The notes under the pieces were generated by a model, which searched no databases, was not told the origin of the DNA, and saw nothing but the letters and a program-made list of their open reading frames with translations. DNA of 6,549 nt from Gammaproteobacteria bacterium (lineage in GTDB: Bacteria > Pseudomonadota > Gammaproteobacteria > Methylococcales > Methylomonadaceae): positions 1-6,549 of the forward strand of contig JANEMG010000141.1 of assembly GCA_024511045.1 (NCBI GenBank), read 5' to 3'. Below are positions 1 through 6,545 of the stretch, piece after piece (position 1 is the first letter of the stretch; each line of letters opens with the position of its first letter). The position numbers and the translations under genes are program-made.

Positions 1-1
1 T

Positions 2-34
2 GCAACCGCGATGGCCTGCTGCCATCGCGGTTGC
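2..34. terminator. Perfect 14-bp stem-loop at left edge, possible terminator of the upstream unit
   Basis: Bases 2-15 are the exact reverse complement of bases 21-34, giving a 14-bp GC-rich stem with a 5-base loop (CTGCT, 16-20). Its position just before the smc promoter region suggests the end of an upstream transcript. No T-tract follows on the + strand (the next bases are CGATACCTCC), so it is not a textbook intrinsic terminator in that direction. A terminator reading leftward cannot be judged because the window starts at base 1. It could instead be a dispersed palindromic repeat or an mRNA-stabilising hairpin. The stem is certain; the role is inference. Confidence 0.5.
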
Positions 35-53
35 CGATACCTCCCTGTGCCGG

Positions 54-98
54 AATTGTGCCTGCCGTTATATGATGGACACAATTAGGATGACAATT
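54..98. promoter_or_regulatory. AATTGTG/CACAATT inverted repeat plus a third ACAATT copy, possible operator
   Basis: AATTGTG at 54-60 and CACAATT at 80-86 form a perfect 7-bp inverted repeat with 19 bases between the arms. The core ACAATT occurs again in direct orientation at 93-98, 12 bp after the copy at 81-86. The third copy overlaps the proposed -35 hexamer of the smc promoter at 90-95. Repeated half-sites on and just upstream of a promoter are compatible with regulator binding, but I recognise no specific regulator. The half-sites are short and AT-containing, so chance is a real alternative. Confidence 0.3.
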
Positions 99-118
99 GG
101 CCGGGAAGGATGAATAAT
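90..118 (+). promoter_or_regulatory. Candidate sigma70 promoter of smc-zipA-ligA
   Basis: ATGACA at 90-95 matches the -35 consensus TTGACA at 5 of 6 positions. AATAAT at 113-118 matches the -10 consensus TATAAT at 5 of 6, and the spacer is exactly 17 bp. Transcription would start near 124-126, leaving a leader of about 33 bases before ATG 158. That places the upstream in-frame ATG 110 outside the transcript, which supports 158 as the smc start. A weaker second -10-like hexamer, TATGAT at 71-76, has no convincing -35 partner. This rests on motif matching only. Confidence 0.5.
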
Positions 119-157
119 ATACAGCCAGATTTTTCGTATCGGAATATTCTACCAGTT

Positions 158-3100
158 ATGAAACTGGAAAAAATCAAACTTTCAGGTTTTAAATCCTTCG
201 TCGATGCCACCACGATTCCCATCACCGGTAATCTGACCGGCATTGTCGGACCAAACGGCTGCGGCAAATCCAATATCATCGATGCGGTACGCTGGGTAAT
301 GGGCGAAAGTTCCGCGAAACATTTGCGCGGCGGCAATATGGCCGATGTGATCTTCAACGGTTCTTCGACCAGAAAACCCGTCGGCACCGCGTCGGTGGAG
401 CTGCTCTTCGACAACAGCGAAGGCAAAGCGGGTGGTGAATACAGCAAATATAGCAGTATCTCGATAAAGCGGCAGGTCAATCGTGACGGTCAGTCGCTGT
501 ATATGCTCAATGGCGCCCGCTGCCGGCGCAGGGACATTACCGATCTGTTCCTGGGCACGGGTCTTGGCGCCCGCAGCTACGCGATCATCGAGCAGGGCAC
601 CATATCCCGACTGGTAGAGGCGAAACCGGATGAACTGCGCGGCTACATAGAGGAGGCCGCCGGCATTTCCAAGTACAAGGAAAGAAGGCAGGAGACGGAA
701 ACGCGCATGCGCCATACCCGGGAAAACCTGGAGCGGCTCGACGACCTGCGCGAGGAAGTGGAAAAACAGTGCAAGCATCTGCAAAAACAGGCAAAGAAAG
801 CGGAACAATATACCAAGCTGAAGGGAGAGGAACGGCGATTCAAGCTGGAACTGCTGGCCATGCGCTGGAACACTTATCATCAGTCGTCGCTGGCCCTGCA
901 GGAACAATTGCAGGATGCCGCCGCTGCGCATAACCGCCTGTTTCAACAGTTGCGGGAACTGGATAGCGAGATCAATGCAAAAAGACAGGAATACAAGCAG
1001 CGCCAGGAACGGCTGAATAGCGTGCAGGGTGATTATTACAACGCCGTTGCCGAGTGCAGCCGGCTGGAACAGGCCATCGAGCACAATCGCCGCAGTGAGC
1101 AGGAAACCACGCTGGAAATCCAGCGGCTGAGACAGCAGGCGGAGCAGTCACTGCTGGATCTCGCCGGTGACGAAGAACAACTGGAGCAAACCCGGCAGGC
1201 TGCGGTCGACACCGAACAGGCTTTGCAGGAAGCCCGCAGCAGCGAAAGCCGGTTTCTCGAAGTGCAGCAGGACTGCCATGAAAAGCGCCTGCAATGGCAG
1301 GAGCAGTGGGAAGCGCTGCGTAATGCCATGGCGCAGTTGAAAGAACGCAGTGAAGTTCAGTGCAGCACCATCACCCAGCTGGAAAACCAGAATCGCCAGC
1401 TGCAGGTTCGCATGCAGCGCTTGCAGACGGAGCGCAGTGGATTAGAGGACGATCAACTGCAGCTGCAGCTGGAAACGCTGCAACAGGATATCGCCGGGAT
1501 TCAGGAGCGGCGCGCCGAACTGCACCTGCAACTGGAAGACCTGCAGCAGCGCATCACGGAATTGCGCGGACAGGTCCGAGAGAGCCATGACCTGCTGCAT
1601 GAACAGCGTTCCGAGCTGCATGGCATCGAGGGCAAGATCACCTCGCTGGAACTGCTGCAGCAGCACGCCATGGGCAAGGACAACAAACAGCTGGGACTCT
1701 GGCTGGAGCAGATGCAGCTGGCCGACAGGCCCAGACTGGCGGAATTGCTGGATGTACAATCAGGATGGGAAACCGCAGTGGAAACAGTCCTGGATGCGCA
1801 TCTGGAAGCGATCTGCGTGGACAGTGCCGATGCCGTCATTGCCGATCTGCAGACCCTGGTCGATGAATCCCTGATATTGTTCGAAACCGAATGTGGGCAT
1901 GCGCCGCAGCGTTCCGGAGTTTTGCCGAGGCTGCTGGACAAAATCCACAGCCGCTGCCAGCTGGCGGCCCTGCTGGGCGGTGTCTACTGTGCCGAAAATA
2001 TGCAGCAGGCCAGACAGTACAGCGGCCAGCTGCAGGACCATGAAAGCATCGTCACACCCGAGGGCGACTGGCTGGGGCCGGGCTGGCTGCGCATCGTGCG
2101 TGCCACCGACAGCAAGACCGGGATACTGCAGCGGGAAAAGCAGCTGCGGACACTGAAACACAGCCGGGCAGAGCTGCGCGAACGCATCCTGCAGGCCGAA
2201 GCGCAGCTGGCCGATGCAGAAAAAGCGCTGCGCGAGGCCGAAGCCGGACACGATGAGATGCGACAGCAGGACAAGCTGCTGGCCGCCGAGTTTGCTGCGA
2301 TGAATTCCAGGTTCAGCGCGCAGACGGCCAGACATGAGCAGCAGCAGCGGCGGCTGGCACAGATCGACGAAGAACTGACGGACATCGGTCAGGCCATCGA
2401 GGACAATGCCGGACAGCTGGAGGAAGCGGCACTGCTCAGGGACCAGGCTGGCAGCGCGCTGGCCGAGCTGGAAATCAGGCAGCACGAACTGGAGGAGAGC
2501 AACCGGGAACTGCAGGGAGAGCAGCTGCAGGCCGATCAGCAACTGCAGCAGGCACGGCAACAGGTGCATACCCTGCAGGCGCGGATCGAATCGCTGCAGG
2601 CGTCGGAAAATCTGCTCCGCAAACAGCAGGACCGGCTGCAGCAACAGCATCGTCAGGCTCTGGACAGAATCACCGATCTGGAACAGAAACTGCAGCGCTC
2701 GGCGCAACCCATGCAGGCTGAAGAGCAGCAGCTGCAGCAGCACCAGGAAAGCAAACGGCAATTGCAGGGGCTGCTGACAAAAGCCCGGGAAGAACAGGAG
2801 GCCATCGAGTCCGGCCTGGCCACTCTGAGTGATGAACATGCCCGGGTGCAGCGGGAAATGGAAAAACAGAAGGCGCTGCTGGACAAAATCCGCTTTCAGC
2901 AGCAGGAAAGTGACGTGCGCCAGCAGACGGTCGTGGAGCAGCTCGAGGAAATCGACGTCGATGCCGAGCAGGTGCTGACTGACCTGCCGGAAGATGCCGA
3001 TGAACAGCAATGGAAGCAGCGTGTCGAACAGCTGAGCCGGCAGATCGAACGCCTGGGCACGATCAACCTGACCGCCATCGAGGAATATCAGGCGCAGGCG

Positions 3101-3673
3101 GAACGAATGGAGTTTCTCAACGAACAGCATCAGGATCTGCTCACTTCGCTGAATGCGCTGGATCAGGCAATCAGCAGGATCGACAAGGAGAGCCGGCAGC
3201 GTTTCAAGGAGACCTTCGACAAAATCAATGCCGGCCTGCAGGAAAAGTTTCCCAGATTGTTCGGCGGCGGACAGGCCTATCTGGATCTGACCGATCATGA
3301 TCTGCTGGAAGCGGGGGTCAATATCATCGCCAGACCGCCGGGCAAGCGCAACAGCTCCATCCATTTGCTCTCCGGCGGGGAAAAGGCGCTGACGGCGGTG
3401 GCGCTGGTGTTCTCGATTTTCGAGCTCAACCCGGCGCCGTTCTGCCTGCTCGATGAGGTCGATGCGCCGCTGGATGACTCCAACGTCGGCAGATTTTCGA
3501 AAATGGTCGAGGAAATGTCGCAAACCGTGCAGTTCCTGTATATTTCCCACAACAAGATCACCATGGAAATTGCCCAGCAGCTGGCCGGAGTGACCATGAA
3601 GGAAGCCGGTGTTTCGCGCATGGTGTCCGTGGATATTGAAGAAGCAATTAACTTGGCAGAAGCAGATGGATAA
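158..3673 (+). CDS. smc: Chromosome segregation ATPase SMC
   Basis: This is a complete SMC protein of 1171 residues, the usual length for gammaproteobacterial SMC. It forms the ring ATPase that, with ScpA and ScpB, compacts and segregates the nucleoid in the cytoplasm. Visible in order are the Walker A motif GPNGCGKS (31-38), an R-loop arginine (R57 in KHLRGG), the Q-loop glutamine (Q146 in IIEQG), and a first long coiled coil (about 165-500). A hinge (about 505-660) ends with a GDWLGPGW-type strand. A second coiled coil (about 660-1010) precedes the C-terminal head, which has the signature LSGGEKAL (around 1071-1078), Walker B LLDEVDAPLDD (D1099, catalytic E1100) and the switch histidine H1131 in YISHNK. 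The coiled coils are very rich in Gln, Glu and Leu. An ATG at 110 in the same frame would add 16 residues. I prefer 158 because the family begins with a MxLxxIKLxGFKSFVD-type strand exactly there and the best promoter lies between the two ATGs. Neither start has a good ribosome site: GGAAGG directly abuts ATG 110. No scpA or scpB lies in the window. The identification is secure. Confidence 0.97.
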   Translation: MKLEKIKLSGFKSFVDATTIPITGNLTGIVGPNGCGKSNIIDAVRWVMGESSAKHLRGGNMADVIFNGSSTRKPVGTASVELLFDNSEGKAGGEYSKYSSISIKRQVNRDGQSLYMLNGARCRRRDITDLFLGTGLGARSYAIIEQGTISRLVEAKPDELRGYIEEAAGISKYKERRQETETRMRHTRENLERLDDLREEVEKQCKHLQKQAKKAEQYTKLKGEERRFKLELLAMRWNTYHQSSLALQEQLQDAAAAHNRLFQQLRELDSEINAKRQEYKQRQERLNSVQGDYYNAVAECSRLEQAIEHNRRSEQETTLEIQRLRQQAEQSLLDLAGDEEQLEQTRQAAVDTEQALQEARSSESRFLEVQQDCHEKRLQWQEQWEALRNAMAQLKERSEVQCSTITQLENQNRQLQVRMQRLQTERSGLEDDQLQLQLETLQQDIAGIQERRAELHLQLEDLQQRITELRGQVRESHDLLHEQRSELHGIEGKITSLELLQQHAMGKDNKQLGLWLEQMQLADRPRLAELLDVQSGWETAVETVLDAHLEAICVDSADAVIADLQTLVDESLILFETECGHAPQRSGVLPRLLDKIHSRCQLAALLGGVYCAENMQQARQYSGQLQDHESIVTPEGDWLGPGWLRIVRATDSKTGILQREKQLRTLKHSRAELRERILQAEAQLADAEKALREAEAGHDEMRQQDKLLAAEFAAMNSRFSAQTARHEQQQRRLAQIDEELTDIGQAIEDNAGQLEEAALLRDQAGSALAELEIRQHELEESNRELQGEQLQADQQLQQARQQVHTLQARIESLQASENLLRKQQDRLQQQHRQALDRITDLEQKLQRSAQPMQAEEQQLQQHQESKRQLQGLLTKAREEQEAIESGLATLSDEHARVQREMEKQKALLDKIRFQQQESDVRQQTVVEQLEEIDVDAEQVLTDLPEDADEQQWKQRVEQLSRQIERLGTINLTAIEEYQAQAERMEFLNEQHQDLLTSLNALDQAISRIDKESRQRFKETFDKINAGLQEKFPRLFGGGQAYLDLTDHDLLEAGVNIIARPPGKRNSSIHLLSGGEKALTAVALVFSIFELNPAPFCLLDEVDAPLDDSNVGRFSKMVEEMSQTVQFLYISHNKITMEIAQQLAGVTMKEAGVSRMVSVDIEEAINLAEADG

Positions 3674-4349
3674 AGATTTATTGAGGATCGTCATTATTGC
3701 GCTGGGTGCGCTGGTCGTTGCCGGCATGTGGCTGTGGCATGTGCTGCGCAAGGGCAGCAAGGTGCGACGGCGCAGAGGGTTTTTTCAGGATGATGAAGTC
3801 CTGGACAGCATCGACGAATCGCTGGTGATCAAGGCTGGTGACGATGATTTCGAGATCGTCCCTTTGGGCTCCGCCATCGACGATGCAGCGCAGGAATCCG
3901 CCGCTGAAGCCCCCGACGATCAGGTTCCCAAGGCAGAACCGTCGATATCGGGATTGCCGAGAATCATCCAGTTCAGCATCGTCTCCCGTGCCGAGGATGG
4001 CTTCAATGGCATGGATCTGGCAGCGGCGTTGGATGCCGTAGGGCTGCGCTATGCCGATATCAAAATCTATGAACGCGTCGACAGCAACAATCTGGTGGAT
4101 TTCGGCGTGGCCAGCATGGTGCCGCCTGGAACCTTTCCGGAAAGTAATCTGGCAGATTTCAATTGTCCTGGCATCGTGCTGTTCATGCAGCCCCGGGAGG
4201 TCGACGATCCGGCGGCGGTATTCGACGATTTTGTCAAGACCATGCACCGCCTGGCTTCAAAGCTGGATGGCATCGAACGGGATGAAACTCAGCAGCCGTT
4301 GAGTGAGGAGAAAATCCAGCGTCTGCGCGAGCAAATGATCCAGAGATGA
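3666..4349 (+). CDS. zipA: Cell division protein ZipA, FtsZ-ring membrane anchor (compact form)
   Basis: This 227-residue protein has the N-terminal-anchor layout of ZipA, which binds the FtsZ C-terminal tail and tethers the Z-ring to the inner membrane. Residues 5-27 form one hydrophobic segment (LLRIVIIALGALVVAGMWLW). A basic patch follows (RKGSKVRRRR, 28-37), which favours an N-out, C-in anchor. Residues about 41-95 are an acidic linker, and residues about 98-225 are the ZipA C-terminal domain. That domain has the typical strand IIQFSIVSR, the YERVD stretch and the ASMVPPGTFP loop. The start at 3666 puts the membrane segment at the N terminus, as in the family. The longer reading from 3609 would add 19 residues without family character. 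The start overlaps the smc stop by 8 bases and has only a weak purine stretch (AGAAG, 3658-3662), so translation is probably coupled to smc. From memory E. coli ZipA is about 328 residues with a long Pro/Gln-rich linker. Here that linker is nearly absent, so the protein is short but appears intact. Confidence 0.93.
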   Translation: MDKDLLRIVIIALGALVVAGMWLWHVLRKGSKVRRRRGFFQDDEVLDSIDESLVIKAGDDDFEIVPLGSAIDDAAQESAAEAPDDQVPKAEPSISGLPRIIQFSIVSRAEDGFNGMDLAAALDAVGLRYADIKIYERVDSNNLVDFGVASMVPPGTFPESNLADFNCPGIVLFMQPREVDDPAAVFDDFVKTMHRLASKLDGIERDETQQPLSEEKIQRLREQMIQR

Positions 4350-4418
4350 CTTCGCGGCAAATGCCGGCGCTGCCCATGGCGGCGGCCGTTGCCACGCATC
4401 CCCTTCCGGGCGCAAACC
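4350..4418 (+). other. zipA-ligA spacer, 69 bases, with a decoy ATGA start
   Basis: The spacer continues in the zipA/ligA reading frame without another stop, so only the zipA TGA (4347-4349) separates the two frames. An ATG at 4346 overlaps that stop as ATGA, and further ATGs at 4361 and 4376 lie in the same off-frame reading. That frame runs into ligA and stops at 4534, giving a 62-residue Arg-rich product that looks like a shifted copy of the ligA N terminus. I see no hairpin followed by a T-tract here, so I infer that zipA and ligA share a transcript. Confidence 0.5.
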
Positions 4419-6407
4419 ATGCTGAACGAAAGACAAATCGAAATTCTGCAACGTGCAGGCCTCGACAACACCAGCCTGTCCGCGGAGCGGATCGCCGCAA
4501 TCGCCGCCGCGGTGGACGCCGGCAGACTCGATGATGCGCAGCTGATCGATTTTCTGAAAATTGCCAATACCCTGTACCGCGGCGGTGAACAGATCGTTTC
4601 CGACCACGTCTATGACAATGTCTTCCTGGCCGAGTTACGCCGCCGCCAGCCCCGGCACCCTTTCCTGCACCACGTCGAGCCGGAAGCGGCCTTTCCCGGA
4701 AAGACCATTCCCCTGCCGGAAAAAATGCTCTCCACGGAAAAGGCCTATACCCTGGAGAGCATCGCAAGATGGCTGGGGCGGGTGGAAAAGGCCGCCAGGG
4801 AACTGGACGTCGATTTTGCGCGGCTGCAATTCCGGGTGACCCCGAAACTGGATGGCTTCGCCGCCTATGACGATGGCAGACTGTTGTATACGCGCGGCGA
4901 TGGCCGCAAGGGAACGGACATTTCCCGGGTCTTCGAACGCGGCCTGAGCGTCGCCGGCGATGGCAGGAGAGGGCAGGGCGCCGGGGAAATCGTCGTCAAC
5001 CAGCATTATTTCAACGAACATCTCGCCGAGCGCTTCGAAAATGCGCGGAATTTTCAGGCCAGCATCATCAAGGAAAAGGAGTTGGACGAACTGGTGCTGC
5101 AGGCCATCCAGGACAAAGCCGCGGTGTTCTATCCCTTTGCCCAGCTGCCAGCCTGGCAGGGCAGCGCCGCCGAACTGCTGGAGAATTTCAGCGAGATAGT
5201 CGAGGATGTACGGGGATTTGTCGAATACGATGTCGACGGCGTGGTCATCGAAGTGACCGACCCGGCGCTGCAGCGCCACATGGGCAGCACGCGCCATCAT
5301 CACCGTTGGCAGATCGCCTTCAAAAGCAATGCCGAGACTGCGGAAGTGAAGGTTTTGCGGGTGATTGCGCAAACCTCCCGCTCCGGACGGGTCAACCCGG
5401 TCGCAGAACTGGAGCCGGTACGCCTGAGCGGGGCAATGATCAGCCGGGCCACGGCGCATCATTATGGCATGGTCAGGGAAATGGGAATCGGACCTGGCAC
5501 TGTCATCGAACTGACCCGCAGCGGCGAGGTGATACCCAAGATCGAGCGCGTACTGATCCCTGCGGAACCCGAGATTCCTGAATATTGTCCCAGCTGCAAG
5601 AGCAGGCTGGTCTGGGATGGCGACTATCTGTACTGCATGAACAGCGCGCATTGCCCGGCGCAGATCGAAAACACCATCGAGCATTTTTTCAAGACCCTGG
5701 GCAATGTCGACGGGTTCGGTAAAAAAACCGTGGAAAAGCTGCATCGGGCTGGCATCAGTTCAGTCTACGAGATTTATCAGCTGGACGGGGAAAAGCTGCA
5801 AGATCTTGGTTTTGGTGAAAAAACTGCCCGCAATCTGCTGGATCAATTGCGGCGCAGCAGAACCGAGCCGGTGGGGGACTGGCGTTTTCTGGGGGCTTTC
5901 GGCATTCACCGCATGGGCCTCGGCAATTGTGAGCGGCTGCTGCAGCATTACCGGCTGACGGAGATTTTCACGTTGACGGAACAGGACATCGTCGAAATCG
6001 AGGGCTTTGCCGAAAAAACCGCCAGCGCCGTGGTGGCCAGCCTCAAGGAAATACACGACGAATTTCAGCGCATCCTGGCCCTGGGCTTCAACCTGATCAT
6101 CACGCCCCTGCAAACGGAGCCGGGGGAGCGGAAAAAAGCCAGCCCCCTGGCCGACAAGAGCATCGTTTTCACCGGCACCATGCAGCGGGCGAAAAGAGAC
6201 GATCTGAAGAAGCAGTCCAAGCAGCTGGGCGCCAGGGTGGGCAACAGCATTACCGGGAAAACCGATTATCTGGTGGTGGGTGAGAAGCCGGGGGCGGCAA
6301 AATTAACGGCGGCAAGGGAAAAAGGCGTCACGGTGCTGACCGAAGAGCAGTATTACGCTATGCTTGAAACGGACGATCGTGAACAACCGGCCGGTAATGG
6401 CAGATAA
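4419..6407 (+). CDS. ligA: NAD+-dependent DNA ligase LigA, with divergent nucleotidyltransferase motifs
   Basis: The 662-residue product has the full LigA domain order. LigA seals nicks in replication and repair using NAD+ as AMP donor. An N-terminal Ia-like region keeps Y53, D62, Y65 and D66 of the NMN-binding set. The nucleotidyltransferase domain carries the catalytic lysine K143 in PKLDG, then TRGDG (R159), E190, R210, DVDGVVIE (271-278) and AFK (K302). Next come an OB-fold, a zinc finger with C390, C393, C406 and C412, a helix-hairpin-helix region (about 425-565) and a C-terminal BRCT domain (about 575-650). The length is close to the usual 670. Several normally invariant positions differ: T141 replaces Glu before KLDG, AGE replaces RGE, K218 replaces an Arg, and E278 replaces the motif IV Lys. 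The domain is also about 40 residues shorter between the catalytic lysine and motif IV than in E. coli LigA (compared from memory). The smc-zipA-ligA position argues for the ligA orthologue. The start is uncertain: ATG 4419 has no clear ribosome site, and TTG 4389 in frame would give 672 residues. The gene is 69 bases after zipA and in the same frame. Family assignment is firm; normal activity is not certain. Confidence 0.9.
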   Translation: MLNERQIEILQRAGLDNTSLSAERIAAIAAAVDAGRLDDAQLIDFLKIANTLYRGGEQIVSDHVYDNVFLAELRRRQPRHPFLHHVEPEAAFPGKTIPLPEKMLSTEKAYTLESIARWLGRVEKAARELDVDFARLQFRVTPKLDGFAAYDDGRLLYTRGDGRKGTDISRVFERGLSVAGDGRRGQGAGEIVVNQHYFNEHLAERFENARNFQASIIKEKELDELVLQAIQDKAAVFYPFAQLPAWQGSAAELLENFSEIVEDVRGFVEYDVDGVVIEVTDPALQRHMGSTRHHHRWQIAFKSNAETAEVKVLRVIAQTSRSGRVNPVAELEPVRLSGAMISRATAHHYGMVREMGIGPGTVIELTRSGEVIPKIERVLIPAEPEIPEYCPSCKSRLVWDGDYLYCMNSAHCPAQIENTIEHFFKTLGNVDGFGKKTVEKLHRAGISSVYEIYQLDGEKLQDLGFGEKTARNLLDQLRRSRTEPVGDWRFLGAFGIHRMGLGNCERLLQHYRLTEIFTLTEQDIVEIEGFAEKTASAVVASLKEIHDEFQRILALGFNLIITPLQTEPGERKKASPLADKSIVFTGTMQRAKRDDLKKQSKQLGARVGNSITGKTDYLVVGEKPGAAKLTAAREKGVTVLTEEQYYAMLETDDREQPAGNGR

Positions 6408-6517
6408 ATTCGGATCAATAATTATAAAACTGCTAAGATTAATAAGACTGAAGTTTCCCAGAAATTATTCAAGCCACCATGCGCAGCAGCACAGTGACCA
6501 GAGAATTTCCGGGGGGA
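6408..6517. other. Non-coding stretch after ligA, AT-rich at first
   Basis: Bases 6408 to about 6475 are distinctly AT-rich compared with the three genes. They include TGCTAAGAT at 6431-6439, which has the form of an extended -10 (TG, one base, then a hexamer matching TATAAT at 4 of 6), with no good -35 about 17 bp upstream. It may be the promoter of a gene beyond the window, or simply an intergenic AT-rich patch. From ATG 6479 a frame stays open for the last 71 bases, but it has no ribosome site and contains the stem-loop that follows, so I do not call it a gene. Confidence 0.3.
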
Positions 6518-6545
6518 TTGCCGGGTTTGGGGCAAACCCTGGCAA
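6518..6545. terminator. Stem-loop at right edge, possible terminator of the operon
   Basis: Bases 6518-6522 pair with 6541-6545 (5 bp) and bases 6523-6529 pair with 6533-6539 (7 bp). This gives a 12-bp GC-rich stem with one bulged T (6540) and a 3-base loop (GGG, 6530-6532). It lies 110 bases after the ligA stop, a plausible place for the end of the smc-zipA-ligA transcript. The window ends four bases later (AATT), so whether a T-tract follows cannot be seen. On the opposite strand the stem is followed by a run of C, not T. Confidence 0.4.

Noticed and set aside
110..157. N-terminal extension of SMC from ATG 110
   Set aside because: The 16 added residues do not resemble SMC N termini, the purine run directly abuts the ATG with no spacing, and the best promoter would start RNA downstream of it.
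182..1084. A 300-codon open frame on the - strand opposite the smc head
   Set aside because: It lies wholly within conserved smc sequence, has no family features and no ribosome site that I can see.
3609..3665. N-terminal extension of ZipA from ATG 3609
   Set aside because: It would add 19 residues ahead of the membrane anchor, inside conserved smc sequence, whereas ZipA normally begins right at the anchor.
1760..3760. A 666-codon open frame on the - strand opposite smc
   Set aside because: It mirrors the smc coding sequence. smc rarely uses TTA, CTA or TCA codons, so the antisense frame meets few stops. The product is a Leu/Gln/Phe-rich low-complexity shadow with no recognisable domain.
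4346..4534. 62-codon small gene between zipA and ligA
   Set aside because: It is Arg-rich and mostly overlaps ligA out of frame, which is typical of a GC-rich shadow. Only the ATGA overlap is of interest.
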